A DNA stretch of 64,000 nucleotides from Cercophora sp. LCS_1. Lineage: Eukaryota > Ascomycota > Sordariomycetes > Sordariales > Lasiosphaeriaceae. Where the stretch lies: the NCBI GenBank assembly GCA_036250225.1, contig JAPZLL010000046.1:186001-250000 (forward strand), given 5' to 3'. Under the pieces are notes generated by a model. That model was not told the DNA's origin, ran no database searches, and saw only the letters and a list, made by a program, of their open reading frames with translations. The position numbers and the translations under genes were made by a program. Position 1 is the stretch's first letter; each line of letters starts with the position of its first letter. Positions 32,802 through 44,817 of this stretch are shown piece after piece.

Positions 32802-34936
32802 TCAGAGCACTGCAGCCCTGTTTGGTTCAATCCGCCAAGCAAACGGTCTCCTGACCAGGTTTCGCGCTAGGCGCCATAGCAAGACGAAAATGTACGCTGT
32901 TGGGAAGCGCTGCAGACTGTGTCGTTGGTCCAGCATGTTTGTAAGGGCGAACCAGAGTTCAAGAGTCATCCATGTCAAAACGAAAGAGGCGCCGAGGTAG
33001 GGAACCAGGTACCAGGAGACGACAACGGGGGTTTCGGTACTCGCCACGGCGGGAGAGCCGGTAGATGATGGTATTAACGCCCCTGAGTCGATTAACGTCG
33101 ATGTTGGAGTTGTTGTCATCATCGAGCTTGAAGCGCTACTTGGTAGTATCATGGTTAAAAACGTAGTGCTTGGGCTACTTTGCGAAGTAATAACTACGCT
33201 AGTAGGGCTTGTTGAGGGTAAAGTGCCTGAGATGATAACGGAAACGGTCTCTAGTACGGTAGTCTGTGTAGGACAGTGCATGACAAGTCGGCCGACGTTG
33301 AGCTTGTCGCTCGTGTTGTTAGTCGCACAGCACTTGTCGTCGCCGGAATCTGCAGCGTTTCCGTAAAAGTCCCGCCATTGGGCCTTGAAGTCAAACACCG
33401 GCATTGCGAATATTGTCTGCATTTGGAGATTGTCAAAGGCGATCGCGGGATGTGATGCACTGCACGTACCGCTATTGTTGAAGCAGGCAAATAGACCAGG
33501 GCGGCAAACGCAAGACCGATGGCTGCTTTTTGCTGGCGCCGTATTATGTCATTGACAATCTATAGAGCGCATTATCTTGGTTAGCTCGTTCTGGCTTGGT
33601 GAATATCTGACATGGTGAAACATGATGGTAACAATGGAACCTACCACTTGTGCTGTTTGTACCGCCGACTCCGCATCCACGCTAGAAGACCCGGCTGCGT
33701 CTTGGTAGAGTCGATCCATCTCATCAAAGCGAGCAATGAACCGGCGAGTCAGGTCTTGATCGGGGGGTACATCCTGGGCTTGTAGTGATTTTGCGTGAAG
33801 AAGAATCACGGCTAATTCCCTCTGCACCGCTGCAATATCGGTCTGAAGAATTGTGCTTGTCTCTCGCATCCTTCGTGCCCGGAGATCTAACATCAGCAAT
33901 CTGTGTGATCGGGACCAGCTTCTAGCTGCAATCCCTTTGGCATCCCGACTGAGCCTAATGGCTGAGTCGCTTAGACCGGCGGTCTGACGCCGCACGCGGC
34001 TCAGTTGCAGCTCGAGGAATACGGAGACGAGGAGCAGAGGGTGATGCCAACCGCCTCCAAGCTCCAGTTCTGGGTCAAGAAGCATGTCGTTGGCTTGCTG
34101 CATGTCTCGTGCTGTGCAGCCGAAAAAGATCCCGCAGTTAGACTGAAACAAGACCGAGTAGACAGAGGCGAGCCCAAGTGTTTCGTCGAATGCCTCAGTC
34201 TTGAGCGCGCAGAGGGCCGTGATGGCGGTGCGTTGCCGAGCAAACCTCAATGGAGGCTCAACTTCGAACGGCTCGACTGACATGCGTGTGTCGTTGTCTC
34301 CGAGCACACGGACAATATGGCTATGAATTCCTAGAGTCCTGGTGATGTTTCTGAAGTTGTCCCTGCTTATGGATAGGATCGATCGCGGCTGGGGTAGATG
34401 GAACTCCGTGATAGGCTGTGGTCGAGAGAGAAATCTGTCCCAGCCTTGGTGTCAGCGATTGTCATGTTTCTACCAGCAGCCAAAGATGCTCTACAGTATC
34501 TGCACCCCACGCTGGCGGAAACCGGGGTTGTGGTCGTGTGGCATTGCAACCACCCAAGGCTCATCGGCGTCGGCTACAAAGGGCTGCACGCGTTAGCAGA
34601 AGGTCCGCCGAAAGCCCGACACCTAGACCGATGGCCTACCTGAACTCTACGAAACATGTAGTTGTGCAGCTGCCAATTTAGTCTTCTCTCTCTCCACTCG
34701 TCTGTCCATTCTGCCGTATCTGGGTCCCGCAGCCACGCTTGTCTCCCTCCCTCGAGAAAGGCATCGTCGTTTTCATGATCAGCTATGAACTCGTCATCAA
34801 CTTCCTCTTCCCGGGCCCTGTCGCTTATCTGCCCGGCGACAAACGGTTGAATCGCGGCATCATCATGGAATTCGAACCGGTCGAGGTGAGCCTCTGCCTC
34901 ATGGAGAAGAGGAGCCCGATGGGCGATCCACTGCAT
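32802..34936 (-). CDS. CorA-like membrane protein with Ser/Thr-rich loop
   Basis: Minus-strand, multi-exon. Resolved 3' exons are 33645 to about 34460, 33470-33559 and 32802-33416; the 5' part (ATG 34936, MQWIAHRAPLLHEAEAHLD) joins through one or two introns between 34460 and 34650 not fully resolved. The soluble part has ILSISRDNFRNI and long helices; the first membrane segment reads AAIGLAFAALVYLPASTIA followed by FAMPVFDF, the typical ending of fungal CorA-like Mg2+ transporter relatives, and the second is YLVPYLGASFVLTWMTLELWF. Between them is an unusual loop of about 110 residues rich in Ser/Thr, with two adjacent cysteines (KCCATN). The GMN signature of true CorA is absent, so transport is doubtful; fungal members often carry 'CorA-like' only by structure. 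Confidence 0.68.
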
Positions 34937-35296
34937 AGCTGCCAGAGTCCAATAGGGGTTCAAATAGAGTATGGAAACGAAAAGATGGAGCAAACACGTA
35001 AATGGGAAATTTCACGCATCTGTCCCATCCTTAAATGAGCTGAGGGTTGCATGCCTGCCGGCGTATCATTGGACCAGACGTCCACCTCCGCACTGATAAG
35101 CAGCGCCAGACCACCCATCCAATGAACGACTTTCATCAAGGACCCAAAGTCGCTGCCTCAGGTACGGCTGCATGACACGTACATACAAGAACTGTGGGTG
35201 TCCCGCCTCCCACCCTGCCTGCTAGGTAGGCTCCCTCATTTCGTCGTCCCCATCGCGCATTCCAAGGAGCCGTCACCATTTCACGACCTTCTGGAG
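34937..35296. other. intergenic region
   Basis: Divergent promoter region between the CorA-like gene and the small two-exon ORF; nothing else seen. Confidence 0.45.
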
Positions 35297-35654
35297 ATGG
35301 CGACTCTAACATTCGACCACCGAACCCGACCTACAGATTTGGAGCAGTTTTGTCGAAATAGCGGCGCTACTGCTCGATATATCCGGGGAAGATACGTGGT
35401 GGAGCTACCACGAGACCTAACTCAGGTACGAGCTGATCGACGTCATCTCATGTGATCCCACTGAAATACCTAACCGGCCCCGTATCAAAGAACGATAGGG
35501 ACTCTATCAGGAAGAATCAAGGCTTGGTCCCTTTTGGTACGTGGCGGTCGCCGCCTCCCGCTGGCGAGACGGCCACGATGTGTTCGCCACCTCCGTCGAC
35601 CGTGATGGAGCCACGGGATTTGGCGACTTCAGCTACCGGGATGGAGGAAACTGA
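35297..35654 (+). CDS. hypothetical small two-exon protein
   Basis: Exons 35297-35425 and 35499-35654 flank a 73-nt intron (GTACGA donor, GATAG acceptor) and give 94 residues. The translation is well-balanced across the joint: IRGRYVVELPRDLTQ continues as GLYQEESRLGPFWYVAV and DGHDVFATSVDRDGATGF, whereas the alternative frame after 35499 is proline-rich noise. No family recognised, no signal peptide. The smooth frame and codon composition are the only support. Confidence 0.4.
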
Positions 35655-36301
35655 GACGACTCCGCCAGCTCCTAGGGCGGTGACAACGGGAGATGACCGG
35701 GAAAAGCAAAGGGTCCCAACCTTGCCAAGGCGCCATACAGCCCGACATGAAAGTTCAGCCGGAGCAATCGAAGGTGCAGGAATATATGGCACCGTTGCAG
35801 ATTTTTGTAATTGGCTATCCTGTGGCTATTTCGGTCAGGGGAAGAGGAGGTGACTACCTTATTCGTACGGTAGTTATAACATCAACAGCCGTACTATTAT
35901 GAGCTCTGCTTTTCGCACGCCCTATTTGTTTTGTTTCTAGCACACAGCTCCTACATTTAACCCTAGCCCGCCAATATCTCTGCGTGCCTTTGGAATGCCG
36001 CTTCTACTATACTTTGAAATTGATGTGCTGTATTTTGAATCGAATGTGTATTTAGAACCCTAAATAAGCCAGTTTGTAATTGCTGGTGTCTTTTTAAAAG
36101 CGATAGAGGCCAGAACGTAATAGTGATTGCCTTTAGCGGCGCCACCGGGGGCCAGGGTTGCACATGGGCGCGGTGTGGCAAAGCAAAAATGGGGTTTGTG
36201 AAAAGTAGAGCTTTCTATTATTGAACTATCCTGACCTTTTTCACCAGAACTTGACATATAACTGACCACATATTGACAGTTCCTTCTGAAAGACAGATTG
36301 C
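35655..36301. other. intergenic region holding dispersed repeat copy B
   Basis: No gene. 35967-36208 is the second copy of the repeat described at 21001-21246; the remainder shows nothing. Confidence 0.6.
35967..36208 (-). repeat. dispersed repeat, copy B
   Basis: Inverse-oriented partner of 21001-21246. Read on the minus strand it runs CTACTTTTCACAAACCCC to ATATTGGCGGG. It is less AT-rich than copy A and keeps the longer open translation (FCFATPRPCATLAPGGAAKG), so it may be nearer the ancestral element. It lies 93 bases beyond the stop codon of the hydrolase-vWA gene. Confidence 0.8.
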
Positions 36302-38708
36302 CTAGTCGAAAATGGTGCTGGCCTCGTCTTTGGCACGCGAAATAGCCCCCAACAAGATTTGTGAAAGCCTATCCCGCAGCGACTTGTTGACTTCCCTAGG
36401 GTTGTTCCACGGACGGGTGTCAACCATCTACAAGGCAGGTTTATTAGCCACCGGTAGTACCCGGAGATGCAAGGTAACGGGGTGACTTACATCGCGCACA
36501 CCATGCCTCTTTTTGAGCGAATCGTCCAGTTCGCGCAACCACTTGGCAGCACCCTCATCCGTACCAATTTGCAGAAACTGAATGCCCACTTGGGTTGGAT
36601 GGGCCTTCAGTTCGTCCAGCTCCTTGGCGCTGGCAACGATCAGGTCCTCGACGGAATCCTTGTCGTCGGCCTCGCCATCCGTGATGATGATGAGGTTGAG
36701 CATCTTGGGCTTTTCAGGTCGCGGGACTTGGTTGCGCCCCTTATGCCACGCAGTGTACCGCCCCATGTAGATGGCCAGGATGGTGTGCAGCTGGGTACTG
36801 AGGTATGTGCCGCCGCCCTCCTCGTCGGGCCCGACCTCGCGTGTAAGGAGATCAAGGATGCGCTGCCCTTCGGTGATGTTTGTCTCGTCCTTGCTGTCGT
36901 TGCAGAGGAAATGCACGTCAACGCCATCTTTGTCGTAGCGGCACACGATATCAACTGTGTACCGTAGGCTCTCGACAAGTTGATCCCATCTTGACGGGCC
37001 GTCCTCGCCATCCGTTTCGCCCATAGAAGCCGTGTCGTCGAGTAGAAACACGGTATCAAACAGACTTAGCAGTGAGAACTCGTTTTTGTTCTCTCTCTTT
37101 CCTGTGTTGGTAGGTTCAACAATGTCGGCGAATCTGACAGGAGTCACGTCTGAAGTCCTGTTGACAAACGGGTTGTTGTGATAGAGATTGGACTTCGTCG
37201 GCGTGTCAAACGCTGCAGGGCGGAGTGGTAGCGTTCGCGAGCTGGACAGGGGAGCTGGGATCGCTTCCTGAGAAGAGGATGCGGGATTCGGAGGTCCAGG
37301 GTAAGGAGGCAGGGTGCTTGTGGTCTGGGACCGGCCCAGAGGGCTGGGAGAGAACGGAGGGTTACTCTGTGGACTCGGATAGGACGAAGAAAAGGCATCT
37401 TTGGACTCCGATAGCGTGGATTGGATGGCTCGGATCATGAGCTCCGACACTTCTCTGTAGCTCTTGTCCTGGTTGTGAGGAAACTTGATCATGGTCCTGT
37501 GGTCTCCGTCGATGCCGATCGTCTGCACGTTGAACGAGCTGATGGCCGACTCAGGTTCGGTGACAAATTTGACCCCGTACATTGGCTGCATCTCGTAGGC
37601 GATGAGGATGGGGATTTTGGTCTCAGAATCGCTGCGAAGCTGGTTGAACTTGGCCACAATTGTTGTCAGGTCATTAGAGCGGATACGCAAGCTATCCATC
37701 AAGCTGGTATTCCCTTTGAGAAACTTGACAATGAGAGACGCGTTGTTGGCCAGTTTAGAGCCCTCCTAAAACAATTGTCAGCGAGTATGAACGGCACAGT
37801 CCGGTTCAGAGATGACGCACAAAGGGAGTGCCGAAGAAGAAGACTCCCTTGACAAGACACTGGCCATTCTGAAAGAAGGTACCGCGATACAAGGCTTGTT
37901 TTTCTGCCTTGCTCTCATCTGGGCGAAGCGCGTCGATCAGGGCTTGGCAGGTGACAAGACCCCCCAAACTGTGACAGACAAAGTACATTGGCCGGGTTGA
38001 GTCCTGGTGGTAGATGTCAGCCATTTTCACCGCGCGTTGACAAAAACAGGACCACCAACAGCCGGACGACTCGTCTGAATCGTGTTGATGAGGTTCTCGG
38101 CAGCCTTCTCAATTGTCGTCGTGGCCGACCAGGTGTTCAGGGCGCTAGCTCTGTAGCCAACGGTTGAGAAGCGACCTGCAAGTTTGGGTCCTGAAGGATC
38201 GCGTGGGTTGACGGGACTTTGTCGGACATCATTTGGAAAGAAGTCCTTGGGCCACATCTGAGGAAAGTTTCGGTCGGTGCTCCAACTCCGGTACGCGTGG
38301 CCGCCGAGTCCGTGGATGAAGTACATACTAACCGGCATTGTCAGAAGGGATTGTCAGGTAGAACAGAGGTACATACTCGAACTGGGCGTCTTCATGTTCA
38401 GCCACGGTTGTCACACCGAGAAACTCATCGTGGACAGCAATCTTGGAATCTCGAACAACGGTTTCGGGGGCTCGTGGAAAGAAATCAGTCAAGTTGAGCT
38501 TGTCCCGAAGCGTTTTGCACTTGTCATCGCTGTCCTGGCGAATCGTCACCGTCGTGTAGAACGTTGGCCTGTTCGGGTCCTTGACGATGGGCCCCACGAC
38601 AGGCTGAGGGTTGGAAGCCACGCGGTTGATGTGTTCGCGAACATCCTGCGCCGTTGTGCCAGCGGGAAGATTGCGGATTGCCAGAGCGAGGTAAGAGTCC
38701 TTGGCCAT
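36302..38708 (-). CDS. alpha/beta-hydrolase fused to a von Willebrand factor A domain
   Basis: Five exons on the minus strand (38377-38708, 38060-38327, 37821-38003, 36491-37765, 36302-36427) give 727 residues. An N-terminal region of about 110 residues (YLALAIRNLPAGTTAQDV) precedes a lipase-like alpha/beta-hydrolase: oxyanion strand MYFIHGLGGHAYRSW and the nucleophile elbow VCHSLGGLV, then FFFGTPF. After a proline/serine-rich linker (about 380-440) comes a vWA domain with a MIDAS-like motif, VFLLDDTASMGE (D-x-T-x-S), and IIITDGEADD. Fungal proteins with a serine-hydrolase module of this type often belong to signalling or NLR-like architectures; the vWA partner suggests metal-dependent protein binding. 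The exon 2/3 joint uses a GTTGGT donor and is the least certain. Confidence 0.78.
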
Positions 38709-39371
38709 TGTGGTTGCCGTTTGAGAGTGCAGTGCTCCTTCTGTCTAAACTAGGCCTCGGCCAGAAGGCCGGGCTCCCTTTTTAAATATGGGTCGGACGC
38801 CTTGTTTGACAAGCATACCTCATTACGGTCGCCTTCATCGTGCTTAGTATCGGCGGGGCGGTCCACGTTTCCCCTGTCGATAAGGCCACCAATCCCAAGC
38901 TGCAGTCAGGCCGGTTGTTCCTGTCAAGCGCTGTGGCTCACCAGGCTCCGACAGCAAGTTGTCGGAGGTGCGGGGGGGTTGGTATTTTTGTCCATTCAGG
39001 GCCCAGAGGGCTGTAACACACGGGAAGGGGCGCTCGGACTGCCCGAGTTTTCACCTCCAATCACCACCCGTCAGCCTCAGGCCTCGCAGTGGGGGTGGCA
39101 CACCATCAATAAAATGCATTGCCGTCCCTGAAACCCGCCAACAACCGATGAGTGAGCATTACCTAATGCAAGACATGAGGCTCTGCTGTTAGGGTGTAAG
39201 GAGATACTGGAAGGAGACACATGATGCGAGTGCTCAGACACGTGACACCGCCAGTGCCAAAGCAACATGTTGTTCACCATCAGGCTCTGAGAGCCTGACC
39301 ACGACAACAGTCTCCCATCAACGCCAACACCAACAACATTCCAATACCATTCCGACACCAACCCAACACCC
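38709..39371. other. intergenic region
   Basis: No gene seen on either strand. The first 150 bases are the promoter of the hydrolase-vWA gene; the rest is the 3' region of the K+ transporter gene. Confidence 0.5.
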
Positions 39372-41794
39372 CTAAATCGTCTTCACAAACCCAACCTCAA
39401 CCAAACTATCCGCATCGATATCTAAATCCGCCAACTTCGTCCTCGAATTCTCCCTAATCCACAAGAACGTCTCAAGCACCATAAACCTCATGAACCCCAT
39501 AACCCCACCGCCCCTCTTCACCTTCATGACCTCCTTCCCAATAATATAAACCATCTGGTCCTCAAAAGCCTTATTCAACGCATCCAACTCAGCCTGCACC
39601 TCCGGCGTATGATGCACACTCCTCGCACTCCCATCCGCCGACCCAGCAACACTCCGATCCCGCGTGATATACAGAATCAACTGCTCAACCAGTATCCGCC
39701 CCAGATCAGGCGTGAGCACATCATCCATGTACCCATGCCGGAGCGTGACCCGGTAACACGAAGGAATCGACGTGCGGGTGATGATAAATCGCTCATCAGA
39801 CGGAACAGTCGGTCGACTAAGCGGACGCATGTGGAAGAAGAGGATTATTGCGGGTCGAGCCTTGAACTTGCGAACAAACTGGGTGAAGACGGTGGGGACA
39901 TGTCCACCGACCTTATCGAAGAAGATACCTAGCCCGGAAGCACTTGAGACTTTTTGTCCGCCGAACGCGGGTGTGAGGACCAGATCGCCGGTGGAGGATG
40001 TCTTGAGGATGTCGCTGGGCGTGATGCGGTCTTGGCCTTCGGCAGTCCATTGCTGTTCTTTGCCGAAACGCCAGATGATAAAGATGGAGGAGAGAATGAA
40101 AGCGAGAAGCAGGGTGAACCAGGCGCCGTCGGGGACTTTTGTTAGGGCGGCCGAGAGGAAGACGGCATCGAGGGCGGCGAAAACGAGGAAGAAGAAGAAG
40201 ACGATGTACGAGGGGAGACGCCAGATGATGAGGGCGACGATAGAGACCATGCAGGTTGTTATGAAGGTGACGAGGATGACGCATATGCCGTAGGCGTTGC
40301 CGAGGGAGGTGGTCTGTGGCGTTAGACTGGGACGGGAGGAAAAGGGGGAGGGAGCTCACGTTGTTGTAGACGGCTGTTACTACGACGGTGCCGATCATGA
40401 GCAGCCAGTTGGCCAGCGGCATGTAGACCTGCTCGTGGAACTTGGCGCTGGTATGGACTGTCTTGATGTGTGGGAAGTAGGACAGACGCATGACTTGGGT
40501 CAAAAGTTGGAAGCTACTTGTGATCATGGCCTGGGATGCAACAATAGCGGCAAGCACCGAGATGACCATGGCAAAGTAGAAGCTTCCAGGCGGGACGGTG
40601 TTGAAGAAGGGATTCGTAAACGCTGTTCCGGTGACGTCGGCCGAGATGAATGCCGCCTGGCCGATGTAGGCAATGAGCAGGCAGGGATAGGCAAGGCAAA
40701 GCCACGAGATTTGAATCGCTCGTCGACTGAAGGCTCCCAGGTCGGCAAACAGAGCTTCGACTCCGGTAAAGGCAAGCAGCAGGCCACCGAGAGACCTCCA
40801 ACCGTGATATCCATTGCGCACCAGGTACGCACCGGCAAAATATGGGCTGAAAGCCTTTAGAACACTGTGGTCGTACTGGATCAAGTTGTAGATTCCACAG
40901 CTGAGGTTGAACAGGAGCCAGACCACCACGATCGGGGAGAAGGTGGTGCCCAGCTTGGATGTGCCAAAGGGCTGAACAGCGAAGAGCGCAACTAGGATAG
41001 CGCACGAGATGCCCACGATCGCAGACCGGGTCAAGGTTGGGTCAGCGACAGTGATGCCCTGGATGGCGCCCAGGACGGACTGAGCCGGCGTGAGGATGCC
41101 ATCTGCCAGGACCAGAGAGACGCCAAGCAACCCGACGAGCTTGAGGGTAAACTTGGCAGCGCCTGACCTCTCAAGGAAGCCGCGGAAGCCACGCCCCGCA
41201 GGCCCGAGGTCGTTGGTATCGTGTCGTTCCAACTGAGCCCCGCCATTGCCCGTTGGGTCGTCGCGGGCGATGCGGGCGAAGCGAGCAAGCAGCGAGTACA
41301 GGGCAAAGGTACCTCCCTGCCCATCATCATCGGCGCGAAGAACAATGAATGTGTACTTGAGCGTGACGATGAGGGTCAAGGACCAGATGATGATAGACAA
41401 GGCACCGACAAGGTCGTCCCAGCTGGGTTGTGTCGTGAACGTGGACGAGTACACGTACAGGGGAGACGTTCCAATGTCACCATAGATCACGCCGGTGCTT
41501 TGGAAGCTCAGCCAGATGAGAAGGAACCCGCTGTAAGTCTGCAGTTGACACCATCAGAGGAGCTTGACACGGGATGGGCAGAAAGACACGGAGCGGGAGT
41601 TGGTCACGTACCTGTTTCTTCTTTTGGTTTCGGTCCAACTCCTCGAACTTGCGAGCCCTTTCTTCTTGGTCGACATCATGACTGAGCTGCTTCTCGAAGG
41701 GGCCATCAATGCCGACAATTGTCTGCTGCCTGGCCGGATGTATGTCGTCGGCGAACAGGATGTGAGATGGCGGTTCGTCCTCTTGGGCTGCCAT
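39372..41794 (-). CDS. KUP/HAK-type potassium transporter
   Basis: Three exons on the minus strand (41612-41794, 40360-41538, 39372-40313; introns 73 and 46 nt) give 767 residues. The KUP/HAK/KT signature is clear at the start of the membrane core: GVIYGDIGTSPLYVYSS, followed by about 12 hydrophobic segments (for example LVGLLGVSLVLADGILTPAQ and ALFAVQPFGTSKLG, the pore-adjacent motifs). The C-terminal 250 residues are soluble (LTPAFGGQKVSSASGLGIFFDKVG), as in fungal HAK1, ending VEVGFVKTI. High-affinity K+:H+ uptake at the plasma membrane, usually induced by K+ starvation. Length and order match fungal HAK1. Confidence 0.93.
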
Positions 41795-42847
41795 TCTGGT
41801 CGACTTCTCTCGTGATAGTTTCAGACGTGCAATGTGGGATTTCCGGGAAGATTACATCGACCGGCATGCAGGAGACGTACTTTAGGACGGCTATATATCA
41901 AGGAAACAGACAGAACCGCAGTTGTGGGATGGGTGGGAGCTCTCCACCTCCCCCAAAGGTCTTGGACGAGCTCTGAGAGCTTCGCGCCCTCTCTGCAAAA
42001 CTCATGATCTCCTCCCTCGGGCCAATATTGCGACTTGATTGGAACACATGCAGTTGCACGAGGTGCAGAACTCCCCAATCCCACTGCATGTGAAATCCGA
42101 CGCGTGGGAACACACGATAGCGCCGTACGTGACGATACCCAGATTTATTTGGTGATGTCCCAGACCCAAATGTCACAGCCATGTCGTTTTTTCTGCCCAC
42201 AGCTAGAAATGCCGGGGAATGTGTTGGACATACAAGGAGGAGGACCGAGCAGCCCAGGGGTGCAGTGTGGCAGTGCTGTCCGGGGGAGAGCGGATACATA
42301 TCCACCAAATCGCGAGCGAGGGAATCGTAAATCACGCAGGTTGTGATACCCGCCGCACGCCCGGGCTGCCGGTCTGGGTAATTCGGGGCCTGTGAGCAAT
42401 ATCGTTAGAAATGTGGAGGTCAGGATTCCAAGCTGACGATATTTGGTGTCAGTTGCCGGTCGATAGCTCCGAGCTCCCGGATTGGACCGTGGAGCTTGGA
42501 GCTCAACGCCTTCCCCCACCGATGCCGTCGACCTGCAGGAAAGGGAGAGCTCGGATGCGTCAACGGGAGGCCGCCAACGCCACGAGCCGACACAATGCGC
42601 TCCCCGCCCGATTCTGTGGAGGCTGGATTAAGCTCATTGGTATCGCTTGGCTGGACTGGTCTTTTACGACGTCATTCGGTGTACTGCTAACGGCTGCATT
42701 TTACCCTGCATATCTGAACAGTACGGCAGGATCATGCCACTTCGAATTCCTTGTTGCAGCTGCACGAGATGAGGGAAAGGCGCGTGCTATTGAAGAGGGT
42801 GAAACCTAAATGGCAGATAGCGAGACCAAAATACTGAACGTAACATC
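41795..42847. other. intergenic, no gene seen
   Basis: About 1 kb upstream of the K+ transporter. Both strands carry short ORFs with no domains, signal peptides or plausible splice joins. Confidence 0.5.
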
Positions 42848-44269
42848 TCAGAAAGTTCTTGTGACTTGCCGGCCGGCGTTCTGGTCGAGAGGACACATGA
42901 TGGCGTACCGAGGGAGCCTCTCCCACCACCCCATCTTGAATCTCTCTTCTTGCTTCCATCGCTCTTGGGCACAGTTTTCCTCCCACTCGGCCAATCTCAC
43001 TCCCGCGCTGCCATCCTCGCATCGAAGTCCTAGGCCATCTCCCACCCCGTCTGCACTCCTCTCTCCGTCCCTCGGCAGGCACGTAACCCACATCCGCTGG
43101 AATTCAACCCAGTCGGATTCATAGAGCGGCCCGTCCCATCCCCCGGTCCAGTCGCCGGCGATGAAGCGGACCGACCCCAGTTTCTTTCCAAGTTTGTGTC
43201 TTTGCAGTAAGTCGGCCATTTCCTGTCCTCCCGTCGCATTCAGTAGTGGCGTCGCGTATCGGTCAGGTTCCAAGCATTCCCCTCTACAAGGGGACCAACC
43301 GTTGCCGGGTTGTCTTCACTCACTGGGGAGCGCAAAGTTGACTGTCAGGTCGGTGAGATTGGGGAGTTCTGCCAAAACTTGGAGTTCTTCCCTCGGCCAG
43401 TGGTGTCCGTCGCCATCTGGTTTTCGAGCCAGGTTCAAAGTCAAACGCTGGATGTTTAGCGCCAGCTTCACCAGATGCTTTGCCTCCTCCGTGGACATCG
43501 GGGCCGCTGGCGTGCTCGTTGTCTCGTCACCACGGACGTCAAGAGCCTCGAGGCTCGCTCCATGATGCTGTAACACCCGCTCCAGGGATGGCAGATCTCG
43601 AGCAGAGCAATTGTTGTAACGAAAGTCGCGCTGGTAATTGCGCCACGTGAGATTCCTCAGCGAGTTTCCTGGGAGGGCGAGCATAAAGCCTTCGGTTCGT
43701 AGACCCGCCACATGCAAATTTCGCAGCTTCGGGGGCCTCGAGAATAGTTTTGACATCATGTTCTCGCTGAAGGTGTAGGGACTTCTCGAGTGCGGGAATT
43801 CGAGCGTGTGGATGCGTGGAAAGTCCATGGCTTCAAGCCACAGGTCGAAGTTGGTGTTGTTTGGCTGGATGCCGCCCTCGCGAGCTGCACCCGGGTTCAG
43901 CGGGTCTTCGTCGGCGTCATATCCATCCAATGAGAGAATCTCAGGCGCCGAGCGGTAGCGGTCACCACCTTCAGGGTCGAACGGAAAGTTGAACCTGTCT
44001 GGCTAGTCCGAACATCCCTATAAGACGACGCGGATGTGGATATCGTTGATGTCGCGACACGAGAGCAGTGCCTGGTGGGCGTCTTGCATCGTTCTGAAGC
44101 TGTATCGAGATAGATCGACATGGCCGTCAGGGTCCTATGATACGTAGGCGTTCGATGAGACGCCATGAATGGCTGTTGGACATGGCTGGCCAATCTTCCA
44201 GAACTTGGGAGGGTGGTACTTTGCAACCTTGACGGTCGCGAGCAGTGTTATCATAAGTTTCCAGGCCAT
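42848..44269 (-). pseudogene. LRR-type fungal protein with three in-frame TAG stops
   Basis: Minus-strand gene read from ATG 44269 (MAWKLMITLLATVKVA, signal-like). The frame is continuous but for TAG at 44137-44135, 44020-44018 and 44005-44003: the flanking text (HVDLSRYSFRTMQDAHQALL; GCSD; PDRFNFPFDPEGGDRY) stays in one frame through all three, and each stop would be CAG or TGG with one transition. The C-terminal part shows leucine-rich repeats (IHTLEFPHSR, LRNLHVAGLR, LASLEALD-like). A 36-nt GT-AG intron (43284-43319) or a frameshift links it to the last block, LEPDRYATPLLNATGGQ. Similar fungal LRR/F-box-like proteins of unknown role exist. Introns as short as 9-32 nt would be needed to avoid the stops, so pseudogene is favoured. 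Confidence 0.62.
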
Positions 44270-44817
44270 GGTCACGGTTCAGTCCGCAGAGAAACTACCT
44301 CTGGACAATCCATTGCCCTCGTTGATGTCATGTTATCACCTCAAGGCTCCAGTCTGCCTCTAGGTGTCCTGATCTCGAAGGATGACAGGTTCGTCCCATT
44401 TCGGTGTAGCTCGGGCATGCGGAGACCGAACGGGTGGAGATGGGCTTGGCAGCCATTCGGGGATCGTCGGGGTCAAGTAGGCAGCTCGAGGATCAGTTGG
44501 AAGAACGGTGCAGCATTTAGGATATCATTCGGGGCAACTTCTTGAGGGAAAGGAACATCATCAATGACCAGGTGGGCATCACATCGAAAGTTTGGAACGG
44601 AGCGTTGACAAACGACGTGCCAAGCAACTGAGGTGTGAAAATCTGGCGGGGGCCTTGGCGTTCGCGGGACGGTGGGGAAAATATGCAGGCGTTATCGATA
44701 AGCCAGGAACTTGAGAAAAATCCACAAAATTTTGGGCAACCGATTCCTCCCGCATGCAATCCCTTCACCTGTCCGTCCCTGCCCCTCGTTTTCGCGCCGT
44801 CGTCCGGGTCCGTCAAA
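44270..44817. other. divergent intergenic region, promoter of dbp3
   Basis: No gene seen. The 100 bases before the dbp3 ATG are pyrimidine-rich, ending GGTCCGTCAAAATG, a good Kozak-like context. Confidence 0.5.

Noticed and set aside
36060..36269. Short minus-strand ORF similar to the translation of 20907-21143
   Set aside because: As a gene it is rejected: too short and without start or end; the similarity is explained by the dispersed repeat.
42411..42809. 132-codon plus-strand ORF with one hydrophobic stretch
   Set aside because: No ATG with context, and its codon composition does not resemble the neighbouring genes.
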